Assembly: GCF_000236905.1 (NCBI RefSeq)
Contig: NC_016527.1
Location: 682,001 to 746,000 of the forward strand
Length of the DNA: 64,000 nucleotides
Source of the DNA: Tetrapisispora phaffii CBS 4417
Taxonomy: Eukaryota > Ascomycota > Saccharomycetes > Saccharomycetales > Saccharomycetaceae
Direction of reading: 5' to 3'
Shown: positions 30,882 through 41,979 of the stretch, in pieces
Position numbering within the stretch: the first letter of the stretch is position 1
Layout: the number at the start of each line of letters is the position of its first letter
Program-made: the position numbers and the translations under genes
The notes under the pieces: model-generated
What the model was told of the DNA's origin: nothing
Databases searched by the model: none
What the model saw: only the letters and a program-made list of their open reading frames with translations

Positions 30882-33305
30882 ATGAGGATGGAAGATTTTT
30901 CCAGTGACACGAGTTACTCGAATAATCACTCGAGTGCATTGTTCAGTGCAAAAGTCTCGAATAGTAGTAAGACACATGATTCTGTATCTGATATAAATAA
31001 AAGACCCGAGAGGTCGATGCAAGGTGTGCTGGGTTTGGATATGGCAACAGAAAAATATAATGGGGACCGAAAGGTTAATAATGTGAAGTCCAGGAATAGA
31101 GATGAGGATCAAGAAACCGACTCAGAAGATGACAATGAGCTGGACGATGATGAAACAGAGGATGTATTTGCTAGTGAGAGCCTTGCTAATGAGAGATCAA
31201 GTTTTACTGTACCGCAACTCCAGGAATCATTGATGCCATGGAGATCATCGAAATCTGACAAGGACAAACGTAACTCCGATATTCAATTTGATCTGATGTC
31301 CCCAGTAAGGTACAATAATATTAAAGCAGCAGAAGCTACAAATAGTAACAGGAGCTCTCTATTTGGGATTAATGAAAATGATTTGCACGTCACAGAACCT
31401 ACTTCAGAATCATCTGCTGGAATTGAACAATTACAAAGAGATATCACATATTACAAATTAAAAATAAAAACATTGTTCGAGTTATTGAAACAATCAGATA
31501 AGTATGATCACAAATCTTCCAGTGTTGACAGGAATTCACCAAATTCAAAAGCAAAGAGAGATTCTTTTTACAACAATTTACTGGATTCGATATCTCAATC
31601 TAATGAGATCGAGCAATTGAAGAAAACGATCAAAGAACAAAAAGCAAGTCTTGATGAGAACGAGAGTGTTCAAGCTAATTTAAGAGAGAAAATAACTTCT
31701 GTCAATGAAATGCTGAAACTATTAAAGCAAGAAAATAAAGAAACTTTAGACTATGCAAATGAATACTTAGAACATTCAGAGCAGATATCTAAAAATGTCG
31801 ATGAATTAATAACAATACTGATAGAAAAGCTATACAAAATTTCAGATAGAAGAAAAAAAACTTTAGAAAAGGCTAGATCGATTTCTTCTAGTTTTGTAAT
31901 GGTAAAAATGAATGCTTTGATTTCATCTCTCAGAAGAATACTCGACGATCTCAAGTACTACCAAAAGTATTTCGAATATCATAACGAGAGTACTAAACTT
32001 GACGATAATGCAGAAAAGAAACAAATAACTTTTATTGCGAACAGTACAGATATTCAACTTCCTAGCCATGAAGCGGAACCCATTGATAACCAGGTTAATT
32101 CTGCAAAGTATATTGAACAAATCCATTCAGGAGAATTAGATAGTTCCAGAATCGATACCAGATTAGAAAATGCTATTCTTGACATTCATAGCGAATATGC
32201 TGATTTTCTTCACGGTATAAACATTAAGATGCAGGATGCTTCCTTGGTTGAAGAGTCATTGGTAAGTAAATTTTCAAAACAAATGTCAATACTAAACAGA
32301 CTTGCATCTCAATACCAAATATTAAAACAACAGCATGATGAGGATTTGAAATATCAAAACATTAAGTTAATTGGCCTTAATAATGAATTAGAAAATAAAG
32401 AAAAATTAATTATTGAACTACAAAATGAAAACGATGATCGTAGCAATATTGTAATGAAATACAATAAACTTCTAAAGACAATTGATGATGAGAAAAAGTT
32501 ATTCAAAATAAAGGAAAACAATTTAAATACGTTAAATAATGAACTTGAACATGATCTAGATGAAAATAGGAATGCAAATAAGAACTTGATGGGTATAGTT
32601 GAACAATTGAATCATGAACTTGAACATTTAAAGTTAGATAGCAGCGACAAGTTTGATACCATGAAAAATAATTACTATAATATGATGCAAAAATATAACT
32701 CTTTGAATAGTGATTATAAAGATTTGAGGTACGAGAATGCGAATATGATTAAAAATTATGAAACCATACAAAATGAAAACTATCAACTAAAGAAGACTCT
32801 GGAAACTGTGGAAACTGATCATAATATAATTATTAGATATGAATCAGAATTCAACAATTTTAAACAACATCTCATATTGCATTTATCCACTATCTTCGTT
32901 ACTTTAAGAAAAATATTACAACCTGAATCAATCGATCAGTCAGAAGCTAAAGTTGATGTAATAAGAAGATTAGATAGTTTAACCCAAATGAAACCAATGT
33001 TAAAAAGATTGGATTCCTTGTATACTTTTGTCGAGACAGCTCTAGAATCTATCATTGATTCATATAGTATATTAATAAAAGAAACTAATCAAATAAAGGA
33101 AGACCGAAAGTATAATTCAGCTGTCGATACCGAAATGCATAAAACTGAATTGCACGATCAACTTGAGTTACGTATTGACGAATTGGAGAGAAAATGGTTA
33201 TCTGAGAGAGAACGTAGAAAATTGGATAACAATGCATCAGAAGAGAGGATACTTAAATTAGAGGAAGAAAATAAATTATTAAGAGAAAAATTATACAATA
33301 GATGA
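30882..33305 (+). CDS. SPC72: Spindle pole outer-plaque protein Spc72
   Basis: An 807-residue coiled-coil protein (Sc 622). The N-terminal 170 residues are acidic/Ser-rich, with a SEDDNELDDDETED run. A conserved helix at about residues 183-205 (QRDITYYKLKIKTLFELL) matches a CM1-type gamma-tubulin-complex-binding motif. After that, most of the protein is predicted coiled coil (heptads rich in Leu, Glu, Lys, Asn), interrupted near residues 345-450. Spc72 anchors the gamma-tubulin complex and Kar1/Stu2 on the cytoplasmic face of the spindle pole body. Low-complexity coiled coils are hard to assign by sequence, so the call leans on its place between BOL3 and GEM1 (YAL046C-047C-048C). The length beyond S. 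cerevisiae is mainly extra coiled coil. Confidence 0.8.
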   Translation: MRMEDFSSDTSYSNNHSSALFSAKVSNSSKTHDSVSDINKRPERSMQGVLGLDMATEKYNGDRKVNNVKSRNRDEDQETDSEDDNELDDDETEDVFASESLANERSSFTVPQLQESLMPWRSSKSDKDKRNSDIQFDLMSPVRYNNIKAAEATNSNRSSLFGINENDLHVTEPTSESSAGIEQLQRDITYYKLKIKTLFELLKQSDKYDHKSSSVDRNSPNSKAKRDSFYNNLLDSISQSNEIEQLKKTIKEQKASLDENESVQANLREKITSVNEMLKLLKQENKETLDYANEYLEHSEQISKNVDELITILIEKLYKISDRRKKTLEKARSISSSFVMVKMNALISSLRRILDDLKYYQKYFEYHNESTKLDDNAEKKQITFIANSTDIQLPSHEAEPIDNQVNSAKYIEQIHSGELDSSRIDTRLENAILDIHSEYADFLHGINIKMQDASLVEESLVSKFSKQMSILNRLASQYQILKQQHDEDLKYQNIKLIGLNNELENKEKLIIELQNENDDRSNIVMKYNKLLKTIDDEKKLFKIKENNLNTLNNELEHDLDENRNANKNLMGIVEQLNHELEHLKLDSSDKFDTMKNNYYNMMQKYNSLNSDYKDLRYENANMIKNYETIQNENYQLKKTLETVETDHNIIIRYESEFNNFKQHLILHLSTIFVTLRKILQPESIDQSEAKVDVIRRLDSLTQMKPMLKRLDSLYTFVETALESIIDSYSILIKETNQIKEDRKYNSAVDTEMHKTELHDQLELRIDELERKWLSERERRKLDNNASEERILKLEEENKLLREKLYNR

Positions 33306-33814
33306 TCTCGCTAAATTATCATAAGTATAAGCAGTTGTAAGTTATTTTGTCATTTTCGCTAGTTTTAGGTCACAGTTTGTCATGTTTTATCGTGAAATTA
33401 CAGCAATAAAACAATTATACTTACAAGCACACTATATTTTGTAACACAATGCATGCTATACATAAACATATATACGCACATATATATACCTATAGAAATA
33501 AAAGCCATTCACTTAGCTACAATTTCCATCATTTTTCATCATTTGTTGCATCGTCTTGCAGTTCATCGCAATATGAAAACTCACAATCATACACAAATAT
33601 GATCAAAGCTTATTAGTCAAGAATAAAGTTGGAAGACATGTGTTTATAAAGCTGATAATATGATAACTCAATCACGATTAGATTTTTTTATTATGAATTG
33701 TTAATTCAACTGTTTATAAATTGAATTCAGTTTGAAACATTTAAGTGCTAGGAACAAGAATCCTGAAGCTCATCGCTTTCATTCAGTTGTTCATATTTTG
33801 TTTGAAGATTAGGT
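33306..33814. other. SPC72 - GEM1 spacer
   Basis: A 509-bp AT-rich spacer between two plus-strand genes, with TATATA-type elements near 33470-33490. Nothing else recognised. Confidence 0.35.
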
Positions 33815-35776
33815 ATGACAAAAGAGACTATACGTGTTGTGTTATGTGGTGATCCAGGAGTAGGGAAGTCTAGTCTAATTGCTTCGTTAGCGAAAGGAAA
33901 ATTTGTTGAAGATTCAGAAGGAAAGTTTGGTCCTGTTGTTATACCCAAAGATTTTTCAGCTAGTCCATATTCCCCTAAAAATACAATTTTAATAGATACT
34001 AGTGATAATGATACTGACGAACTATACAAAGAATTGAAAATAGCTGATGTAATTTGGTTATGTTATTGTGATAAAGAATCTTATGAAAGAATCTCCTTAT
34101 ATTGGATGGTCACTTTCCGGTCTCTTGGATTAAATTTACCGGTTATTGTTTCTAGAACTAAATGCGATGATTATGAAGATTCTACAGTGACAACCTCCCC
34201 TTATGATACTAAAGTCGAAGATGAAGAATTTATTCCAATCCTAATAGATTTCAAAGAGGTTGATAATTGTATTAAAGTCAGCGCTAAAACCCAATTCAAT
34301 ATCAATCAAGCATTCTACTTATGCCAAAGGTCAATAATATATCCTATTTCGCCACTATTTGATTCACGACTTGGGGAATTCAAACCTCAAACTGTATCAG
34401 CATTGAAAAGGATTTTCTTATTGAGTGATTATGATCAAGATGGATATTTAAGTGATAGAGAACTTTCAAATTTACAAAAGAAATGTTTTAAAAAAAGTAT
34501 TGATATAAATGAAATGCAATTCATAAAACAAACGTTTATGACGTTGTCTAATTCACAATTAGCAGAGAGCCATACTGAACTATATGTGACAGGAAAAGGG
34601 ATAACTGAAGAAGGCTTTTTGTTCTTGAACAAATTATATGTAGAAAAGGGAAGACATGAAACAATATGGGGTATATTAAGGGCATTTTATTATACAGACT
34701 CTCTTTCAATAAAGGTAGAGGTTTTATATCCTAAATTAAACATTCCAGCTACCTCGAGTGTAGAATTGAGTCCAATAGGATACCGTTTTTTAGTCAATCT
34801 ATTTCTAAAGTATGATACGGATAATGACGGTGGATTAACTCAAGATGATTTGAATAAACTTTTTAAATGCACACCTGGCATACCACATCTTTGGTTAGCA
34901 ACTAATTTTCCTTATTCTACTGTAGTTAATGGACGTGGCTGTATCACACTACAGGGTTGGCTTGCACAATGGAGTATGACAACATTTCTGGACTACAAGA
35001 TTACAACTGCATATTTAGTATATTTTGATTTCCAAGAAGATGCTAAAATTGCATTGCAAATTACTAAACCAAGAAAATTCAGATGGAGAAATGGTAAATA
35101 CTATAGATCGACTGTAAACGACCGTAAAGTATTCAATTGTTTACTAATAGGTAAATCGAATTGCGGTAAAACTTCGCTATTAGAATCATTTCTTGGAAGG
35201 CCTTATTCAGAGGCTCATTTAGCATCTGTGATTCCACATATATGTGTCAATAGTTTAGAATTGAAAGGTAGTAAGCAATATTATCTGATTTTACAAGAAA
35301 CAGGAGTTGAAGAGCTAGCGATGTTGGAAAACAAAGATAAGCTAAAGAACAGTGACGTTATATGTCTAATGTACGATTCAAGTGATCCTGATTCCTTCTC
35401 ATATTTGGTTGAGCTATTCGAAAAATATAAAGAGCAATTTGAAAGTTTACCTGTGATATTGGTGGCATCAAAGGCAGATCTAGACAAGCAACAACAAAGA
35501 TGTCATATTCAGCCTGATTTATTTGCTGAAACTTTATTCATTGATCATCCTTTACATATATCATGCAATTGGATTAATTCATTGAATGAACTATTAATCA
35601 AAATAACTGAAACAGCATTAGTGCCCATCAAAGCAATCCCAGGGCTTCCCGAAGAGGCCAGTTATTCAGAAGAGGATTACAAGCAGGCTTCGATTCTGTT
35701 GGCTTCTTCTGTAGGATTCATTTCTTTAGTCACATTCGCATACATAAAATGGCAACATTATTACAAGCATTCATGA
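33815..35776 (+). CDS. GEM1: Mitochondrial Rho GTPase Gem1 (Miro), ERMES regulator
   Basis: A 653-residue Miro protein (Sc 662) with its full architecture. The first GTPase domain has P-loop GDPGVGKSS at residues 12-20. Two EF-hand units carry loops [13 protein letters not shown] (about residue 206) and [15 protein letters not shown] (about residue 332). The second GTPase has the P-loop GKSNCGKTS near residue 445. A single C-terminal membrane anchor ([20 protein letters not shown]) leaves a short basic tail in the intermembrane space. In the first domain the usual DxxG is replaced by DTSDND, as expected for fungal Miro. Gem1 sits on the outer membrane, regulates ERMES contact sites and helps mitochondrial inheritance. 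Confidence 0.95.
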   Translation: MTKETIRVVLCGDPGVGKSSLIASLAKGKFVEDSEGKFGPVVIPKDFSASPYSPKNTILIDTSDNDTDELYKELKIADVIWLCYCDKESYERISLYWMVTFRSLGLNLPVIVSRTKCDDYEDSTVTTSPYDTKVEDEEFIPILIDFKEVDNCIKVSAKTQFNINQAFYLCQRSIIYPISPLFDSRLGEFKPQTVSALKRIFLLSDYDQDGYLSDRELSNLQKKCFKKSIDINEMQFIKQTFMTLSNSQLAESHTELYVTGKGITEEGFLFLNKLYVEKGRHETIWGILRAFYYTDSLSIKVEVLYPKLNIPATSSVELSPIGYRFLVNLFLKYDTDNDGGLTQDDLNKLFKCTPGIPHLWLATNFPYSTVVNGRGCITLQGWLAQWSMTTFLDYKITTAYLVYFDFQEDAKIALQITKPRKFRWRNGKYYRSTVNDRKVFNCLLIGKSNCGKTSLLESFLGRPYSEAHLASVIPHICVNSLELKGSKQYYLILQETGVEELAMLENKDKLKNSDVICLMYDSSDPDSFSYLVELFEKYKEQFESLPVILVASKADLDKQQQRCHIQPDLFAETLFIDHPLHISCNWINSLNELLIKITETALVPIKAIPGLPEEASYSEEDYKQASILLASSVGFISLVTFAYIKWQHYYKHS

Positions 35777-36159
35777 TTCTGTTACGACAGTATAAATAAA
35801 CAATCATATCAAGATAATGGCACTACTCACAGCAACGTGGATATCCCCATAATAAAATTGCCTTGCACTGCATATTTTGCTATCAAACTCCGATTCTTTA
35901 GATCTTTTCATGCATGCCTATTGAGATTGATGCTTTGGCAACTTTTAACAAATATCGGTATTTGCGGTATTTTATTAGGTTCAATGCTTTTGCATTGGTA
36001 ACCCAATCTTTGTTTAGTTTTATGTAAACTATATGTGTTTAAAATAAGATCTAATCAAAATTTTATAGAGAATATATTCAACTAACAGTTCGTGGTCTAT
36101 CTTAAACGCCTGGTGTACAGAAATACAAATAAAATATATTCAAGAAATAATACTTAAAA
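35777..36159. other. GEM1 - AIM2 spacer
   Basis: A 383-bp spacer; it includes a symmetric ATCGGTATTTGCGGTATTTT stretch at 35954-35973. Holds the AIM2 promoter. No gene. Confidence 0.35.
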
Positions 36160-36903
36160 ATGGCTTCCAAACCTCCAGGAAAATGTTGTGCTAGTGGCAT
36201 TGCTCATACTGACGAACCAATAGGTAAAATTGAAGACTTTCTAGGCGTTCAATCATATGTCACCGGTGAACAACATATTAATGAAAAGGTTATAGTTATT
36301 GCCACTGATATCTATGGTCTTTGTTTGAAAAATACTAAATTAGTTGCTGATAAATTAGCTGCTGGAGGGTACGCTGTTTTAATTCCAGATATTCTATTTG
36401 ATGACCCGTACCCAACTTTAAATGCCAGTGAAGCTTTGCCAGACTGGTTGGCTAAACATCCAATGGATAAAGTTGATGAATTGGTTATCAAGTACGTTAA
36501 GGATCTGAAAGCCGAATATTCCCCTAACTTTATTGGTAGCATTGGTTATTGTTTTGGTGCCAAACCAGCAATTCATCTAATTGATACCAAGTTTGCTTTG
36601 GTTGATGCATGTGCTATTGCCCATCCTTCATTTGTCTCTATGGAAGAACTTGAAGCTATAGGGAAAAACCCAATTTTAATATCTGCTGCTGAAAATGATC
36701 CTATCTTCTCAGAAGAGTCTAGGCATGCTACTGAAGCAAAATTAAAAGAAATTGGTGCCAATTATGTTATGGATTTATTTGGTGGTGTTGAACATGGCTT
36801 TGCTGTCAGAGGTGATCTCTCTATCCCAGCTGTCAAATATGCTAGAGAAAAGACCATTGTTGATCAACTATTCTTTTTTGACCATTATTGTTCAAAGAAA
36901 TAA
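36160..36903 (+). CDS. AIM2: Dienelactone-hydrolase-family protein Aim2
   Basis: A 247-residue alpha/beta hydrolase (Sc 246). The nucleophile elbow is GSIGYCFGAKP with Cys as nucleophile, as in dienelactone hydrolases. The acid is in SAAENDPIF and the catalytic His in GGVEHGFAVRGD. The CCASGIAHT motif near the N-terminus is typical of this family in yeasts. The true substrate is unknown; S. cerevisiae Aim2 was named for an altered mitochondrial inheritance phenotype and lacks a clear mitochondrial presequence. Follows GEM1 as YAL049C follows YAL048C. Codon choice is more biased than in its neighbours, hinting at good expression. Confidence 0.92.
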   Translation: MASKPPGKCCASGIAHTDEPIGKIEDFLGVQSYVTGEQHINEKVIVIATDIYGLCLKNTKLVADKLAAGGYAVLIPDILFDDPYPTLNASEALPDWLAKHPMDKVDELVIKYVKDLKAEYSPNFIGSIGYCFGAKPAIHLIDTKFALVDACAIAHPSFVSMEELEAIGKNPILISAAENDPIFSEESRHATEAKLKEIGANYVMDLFGGVEHGFAVRGDLSIPAVKYAREKTIVDQLFFFDHYCSKK

Positions 36904-37160
36904 GTTTCGGATCATTATATTACAATGAACATATATAGAATATTAAACTTGTGTACAGTTTGCATTTAATTATCTCATCGTTAGTTTATGAAATTAACCA
37001 TTCATCTCAATATATATTTGCGTGCACACCATATGTACTTAGGATTAATCGAGTGATGTTTAATTGATAATAAAAATACAAATGATACACATTTAGATAC
37101 TCTTATATAAAAGTAAATACAGATGACTAGAAAACTATTGTGTATCAGCAAATATTGTTC

Positions 37161-39599
37161 CTATAAAAATGCATTGTTGTTTTTTGATGAAAAGGGATTA
37201 CTTCTTGGTAGATTGCTTGAAGAATTCGATATATCACCATTTGAAGAACCGCCATTTAAAAAGAAACTACTCTCTGGTCTTTGAAGGTTTTGACCTCTTC
37301 TTGGTGATACTTGATTTGTTGCGGTGTTTTGATAATGTGGCATACTTAGATGGTTTGTTGTCTCCATGACAGCAGAGGATGGTTGAACAATAGCAGATGA
37401 ACTATCGCTAAAGGTTGATACTCTAATGTTGTTACCTTTGGAGAAAGTGCTTTCAGCATCGTCATCGAATAGCAACCTAGTACTCCCCATATTGTTACCA
37501 TACTTTTCAAGTCTAGCTTCTCTTTCTTTCTCAGTCTCATTGGTATCCATAGCGACCTTACCCATTTCAAATAATTCTGAGTCTTGATTAACAAAGTATG
37601 TATTTTCTTCAACTCTTGGAATAAAGGAAACACGATCGTCTTTCATAGGTTGGTAACGAGAATCAGGATTTCTGTGAAGTAATGCAATTGTACATGTGAT
37701 AATAGTGAATATTAACAGAATCAAAGCAACAACGGCATTCATAATGAATAAGATAATCGCCATAACTGACGATACAATAGCAGGTTGCTTAAAAAGGTTA
37801 CTGAAGAACATGAAAAATAATGCATTTATAGTGTTGACCAGATGGATACCGATGTTAAAAATATTAGTACGCTTATCCAGATAAGGTCTAATCCAACAGA
37901 GAGCAACGAAGTATGCTAATTCAATGATAAATAAAATCAGAGCTTGCGGCTTACCATTTTCTTGCAATACTGCCACAAATAATGATCTGAAGAATAAATA
38001 AAATAGCAGAGGAATTAACCACCAGTATCTGTCTGCGTTGAACTGACTGTATAAAAATCCGAACCGATTAAAGAATACAGTGTCACCATACAGTAAATAA
38101 GCTGGTGTCTTATACAGTTTAATTGATTCTCTACCTTTTAATATAACTCTTACTGTACCGTAAATCAGTAAACCTGTAAAGATAACAAAAACAAAAGCTG
38201 CATCAACAACAACAGCTGGAGAATCTACTTGAGTAAACTCCCAAATTGCTAGTAGTGATATTTGAGGGAAAGCGATAACAGTCATCCTAAATAGAGTACC
38301 TTTCATAATACTAGCCCAGTTTTTTCGGTATTGGAAAAAATTAGTGGATTCACTCATTATTCTGGCACGAGTTAAAACTTCCAATAGAGCTTTAAAGAAT
38401 ATTAAAAACACTATCAAACAGAATAAGAAGAATAACGTGAATACCACACCTGTTAGGAAGAAATTTGATAATTCGATACCTGCCAAATATGACACACGTT
38501 CGATACCTCTCAAGACCAAAATTTTCGATGTATATTCTGTTGTGTTTCTTTCTGTAGTTGTGTACAGAGATTGATCACTTAAAATGTTGTCAAAACTATA
38601 TTCACTGCTTGAAGCAACAGAATAAGCTCTCTTCACGAGGTTTTGCAAATTTCTTTTCTGAACACTAATGGATAAAATATCCTTATTTGCAACAACAACT
38701 GTTGAAACACCATTTGTTGCTTGAATATACCAATTAAAAATGTCTTGCATGAATTTCGCATTGATGATACCCATAGACCATTGAAAATTCTGAGTCCAAG
38801 CAGCTGCAATCGGTGGAACCCTGGAAACACCCATCATTGAAGTGATAGCCAAATTTTGAAAGTAAATAAATAAAGAAATAGAGTTGGAGGCAATGTGAGC
38901 TGCAGTCATTGTGTAACCAATCACAGAGATAAAAGCAGAAGTCAGCAACCCTGTACCAGTAATAGCTGCGATAGGCCATGCAGCATATTTGGTTTGGACT
39001 GTTTTACCATTACTTAAAATTGCCTGAACACAAGCTAAAGGTGTGCTAAAACTCGTGTCATTTTGTGCATAGACCAAGACACGAACTTGAGCGTCTAGAT
39101 CTGGAATTGTATAAGCAATACTAGGAATTTGCTTTGTTAAGTCTGAATCAGTTAAGGTATAGGAAGAAGCTAAATCGATTCTACCTGAAGTTAATGGACA
39201 AACGGCAACTTCGTTGATAGAACATAGATCGAAAGTATCTTCAAAAACGTTAAGACCATATGCAATCAATTGAGCTTTCAAAATAACGTTTGCATTTATG
39301 GTAGTTGTAGCATCTATATCGAAAGTAACTGTTAAGTTATTTGGAAAAAACTTGACATCGAAATAAGATGCAGAGAATTTTGAATCTTCCATACATGTTA
39401 GAAGGGAAGATGTTTTAATAAATTTGGATGAAGAACTTGCACTCGATGTCGACGTTGAAGCAGCCGACGAAGATGATGAAGATGACGATGATGAACTTGA
39501 CGATGATGCTGATGATGACGAACTAGTAGCTGCATCAGTTAATGTCATCGAACTTAGCAGCAGAAAAAAATGCCACAATATAAGTCCAATAGAGGGCAT
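37161..39599 (-). CDS. FLC2: TRP-like FAD carrier / Ca2+ channel family protein Flc2
   Basis: An 812-residue membrane protein (Sc Flc2 783). A signal peptide (about residues 1-23) is followed by an unusual Ser-rich spacer at residues 25-58. Then comes an ML-like lumenal domain with conserved Cys (SLLTCMEDSKF; FDLCSINEVAVCPL), about nine membrane segments of the TRP-like domain from residue 210 to 650, and a long Ser/Asn-rich cytosolic tail. Flc proteins act in ER/Golgi FAD import, Ca2+ balance and cell wall integrity. Family members resemble each other closely; FLC2 rather than FLC1/FLC3 is chosen because it lies beside AIM2 and PEX22 in the YAL order. Ends with SKNNNAFL. Confidence 0.85.
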   Translation of the reverse strand: MPSIGLILWHFFLLLSSMTLTDAATSSSSSASSSSSSSSSSSSSSAASTSTSSASSSSKFIKTSSLLTCMEDSKFSASYFDVKFFPNNLTVTFDIDATTTINANVILKAQLIAYGLNVFEDTFDLCSINEVAVCPLTSGRIDLASSYTLTDSDLTKQIPSIAYTIPDLDAQVRVLVYAQNDTSFSTPLACVQAILSNGKTVQTKYAAWPIAAITGTGLLTSAFISVIGYTMTAAHIASNSISLFIYFQNLAITSMMGVSRVPPIAAAWTQNFQWSMGIINAKFMQDIFNWYIQATNGVSTVVVANKDILSISVQKRNLQNLVKRAYSVASSSEYSFDNILSDQSLYTTTERNTTEYTSKILVLRGIERVSYLAGIELSNFFLTGVVFTLFFLFCLIVFLIFFKALLEVLTRARIMSESTNFFQYRKNWASIMKGTLFRMTVIAFPQISLLAIWEFTQVDSPAVVVDAAFVFVIFTGLLIYGTVRVILKGRESIKLYKTPAYLLYGDTVFFNRFGFLYSQFNADRYWWLIPLLFYLFFRSLFVAVLQENGKPQALILFIIELAYFVALCWIRPYLDKRTNIFNIGIHLVNTINALFFMFFSNLFKQPAIVSSVMAIILFIMNAVVALILLIFTIITCTIALLHRNPDSRYQPMKDDRVSFIPRVEENTYFVNQDSELFEMGKVAMDTNETEKEREARLEKYGNNMGSTRLLFDDDAESTFSKGNNIRVSTFSDSSSAIVQPSSAVMETTNHLSMPHYQNTATNQVSPRRGQNLQRPESSFFLNGGSSNGDISNSSSNLPRSNPFSSKNNNAFL

Positions 39600-40241
39600 C
39601 TTGTATATTCTTGAAATATCCTCTCTAGTTTTATAAGTTTTAAAAGGAAAATACTTAGGCAGATCTCTTTTCCTGAATCCCTGACTTGTTTCTATGCTTA
39701 AAAGATTGCCCTATATATATTTGTATATATATATCACTTTGTAACTGCAAAACCTAATAAATCACTAAAGACAATGAATGTAAATCAACTTGATTCACTT
39801 CTCGTTAGGTTCTATTTAAAATAAAATATATTTACCTCAATTTGTCTCTCAATAAACTGCTAATCAAATGTAAATATATATATATATATATCGTAAACAC
39901 TTGAAATAGCTTAAGTACTCATTTGACACATATCTCCTTGACCAAGACTAAGAACAACAAACAATATATCCCAAATATAAATAAATGTGTCTTTATATTT
40001 ATATTTGATTTAAGAAAGAGGCTGAAAGTTTTCCTGAAAGTTGTCAAAGTAAGGAAAGCTCCGTGTAATGAAAGTTGATTTCATTCTAAAATAGGAAACA
40101 TATAAGAAGGATAAGACACATTAACTATAAGAATAGGATTAGGAAGAGGGGAGTTTTGATGCTTGCGTTGACTTAAGAGTTAGTTAGAGTATGTTGCTAT
40201 ATATATGTGTGTTGTTTTAATTGAAATTTTGGAAAGAAGAG
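39600..40241. promoter_or_regulatory. Divergent FLC2 - SCP1 upstream region
   Basis: A 642-bp region carrying both promoters. It has dinucleotide TA tracts at 39713-39733, 39874-39891 and 40198-40206, so TATA elements are available in both directions. No specific factor site is clear. Confidence 0.4.
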
Positions 40242-40844
40242 ATGATTGTTAAGCCTGAAGTTACATCTTTAGATGAGGACTTAAGACAGTTAAGAAATTC
40301 GAAATTCTCGTTTGAGTCTATTGATGAGATAAGGAAATGGATATTTGGAGTGTTACAAGAGGAAGAGACTAGCACCGCTATGTTAACTTTATTGGAGCTG
40401 TTGAAAGACGGTACTGTGCTGTGTCGATTAGCAAATGCGATTTATAAAGCCGATGAGCCTTCTGCCACATTGATTACATGGAAGGAATCTAAGATGCCAT
40501 TTGTTCAAATGGAACAGATATCGCAATTTCTGCAGTTTGCCGGAGAGTATGGAGTGCCTGAGGATGAGTTGTTCCAGACAGTCGATCTGTTTGAAGAAAA
40601 GGATTCGGCGATTGTATACCAAACGTTGAAATCCCTATCTCGTTATGCCAATAAGAAACACCCGTCAACATTCCCTGTGATTGGTCCACAGCTTGCCACT
40701 AAAAGACCGAGACCTCCATTAAAGCAGAAACCAAAGCATTTGCAAGAGAAGTATGGTTGGAGCACGCAAGAGTATGGTTACATGAAAGGTGCTTCCCAAG
40801 CCACTGAAGGTGTCGTCTTTGGCCAGAGAAGGGATGTCACATAA
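40242..40844 (+). CDS. SCP1: Transgelin/calponin-like actin-bundling protein Scp1
   Basis: A 200-residue protein, the same length as S. cerevisiae Scp1. The ATG at 40242 is chosen; seven codons upstream the frame opens only with a TTG. A single calponin-homology domain spans about residues 20-140 (LLKDGTVLCRLANAIYK; MPFVQMEQISQFLQFAGEYGVP; DLFEEKD). The C-terminal calponin repeat GASQATEGVVFGQRRDV is intact. Scp1 binds and bundles F-actin in cortical patches together with Sac6. It is part of the YOR-like series (YOR367W) and is inserted between FLC2 (YAL053W) and PEX22 (YAL055W), a clear example of interleaving. Confidence 0.95.
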   Translation: MIVKPEVTSLDEDLRQLRNSKFSFESIDEIRKWIFGVLQEEETSTAMLTLLELLKDGTVLCRLANAIYKADEPSATLITWKESKMPFVQMEQISQFLQFAGEYGVPEDELFQTVDLFEEKDSAIVYQTLKSLSRYANKKHPSTFPVIGPQLATKRPRPPLKQKPKHLQEKYGWSTQEYGYMKGASQATEGVVFGQRRDVT

Positions 40845-40980
40845 TGCTGCTACATTAAAGATCAATAAATATTAAATATTAACCGCTATGCTTTATATGT
40901 ATATATGTGTGTGTATGTGTGTGTTTTATATGATTATGTAAGTGAACCCAAAGACATTAATGCATAAAGGAAATGAATTA

Positions 40981-41490
40981 TTAAGTTAATTGCATGTTCA
41001 TATCCTTGTCTACGTCCAGAATTCTGATTGTAGTGAAAATATTTCGCAGATCAACGCTTATGTCGTCGTAGTCTGGTCCCAGCTCTTCTTTTATATAATA
41101 CAATGTGTTCAAACGCAGATGTTTTATACATGACCAAATCCCGGTCATTGTATCGCAATGAATTATCTTATATTTGTAACTCTTATTAATATTTGCTAAG
41201 TTATCAAATTTCAATCCAGGCATCACAAGAATCACACAATCGTTCTCCAAAATACTATTCCAATCTATGCTTGTATCCTTCAACAATGAAGTCGATAAAA
41301 TAATGATACTAGAGTGCTTCTGCATCATAGTTTTTTTCTCATTGGTAGCCAATTCTTCATCTGCATCACGCTCTTCATTACCGGCATTCCTATACCACAT
41401 ATAGCCAGCTATCCCAAGTCCTACAAGAACACACGTCGATTTAATAAATAAATTGAATCCATTGTTTCTGTTATTACCCCTAGTCGCCAT
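40981..41490 (-). CDS. PEX22: Peroxisomal membrane anchor Pex22
   Basis: A 169-residue protein (Sc 180). A short basic N-terminus is followed by one membrane segment at residues 14-32 (LFIKSTCVLVGLGIAGYMW) and a cytosolic domain that binds the E2 enzyme Pex4 (SIIILSTSLL; DCVILVMPGL; KYKIIHCDTMTGIWSCIKHL). Pex22 anchors and activates Pex4 for monoubiquitination of the import receptor Pex5. Sequence conservation in this family is low, so gene order (next to FLC2, as YAL055W) adds much support. Its 3' end lies 136 bp from SCP1, converging. Confidence 0.85.
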   Translation of the reverse strand: MATRGNNRNNGFNLFIKSTCVLVGLGIAGYMWYRNAGNEERDADEELATNEKKTMMQKHSSIIILSTSLLKDTSIDWNSILENDCVILVMPGLKFDNLANINKSYKYKIIHCDTMTGIWSCIKHLRLNTLYYIKEELGPDYDDISVDLRNIFTTIRILDVDKDMNMQLT

Positions 41491-41979
41491 TATCTGATCT
41501 CTCCTTGTATTGATTCAATAAGTCTCCATGTAACAAAAGTCTGATATTTTCTATGTCTTGCTACGTGAAATATTCCAATTAATCACTAGTTAACTGAACA
41601 CAGTATCGGCAGCTTTAAAATTGTGATAGCAGTTGCCTTAAAGTAAACAGATACCACCCTTTTGTCCTTTTAAAACAAAGGTAACGTTTGTTCTTATATG
41701 GATTGAATTGGATTAACCTTTATTTTAAACAACACGAAAACCGAATTTGGCGTAACATGCATTTAAGATCATCGCATCACTTAAATTTTAGAAGTTAATA
41801 ATTCAGTATTAAGAGATGGATTGTTTGTATATTGGTGCTTGGCTGTTGTAAATTAAGATAAGTTATTGTTATCAGGATCAGGGTGTTGCAAGTTCTGTTT
41901 TGTCCCTCTCGAAGGAAAGCTGCTATTGGATTAAATAGAACAAGTGGATCGATAACTAGATATTACTATTGATTTAGAA
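41491..41979. promoter_or_regulatory. Divergent PEX22 - RAD17 upstream region
   Basis: A 489-bp region with both promoters. I looked for an MCB box (ACGCGT) for RAD17 and did not find one. Nothing else stands out. Confidence 0.35.

Noticed and set aside
39424..39636. Acidic open frame opposite the start of FLC2
   Set aside because: It is the antisense reading of the Flc2 Ser-rich run; Ser codons read backwards give Asp/Glu.
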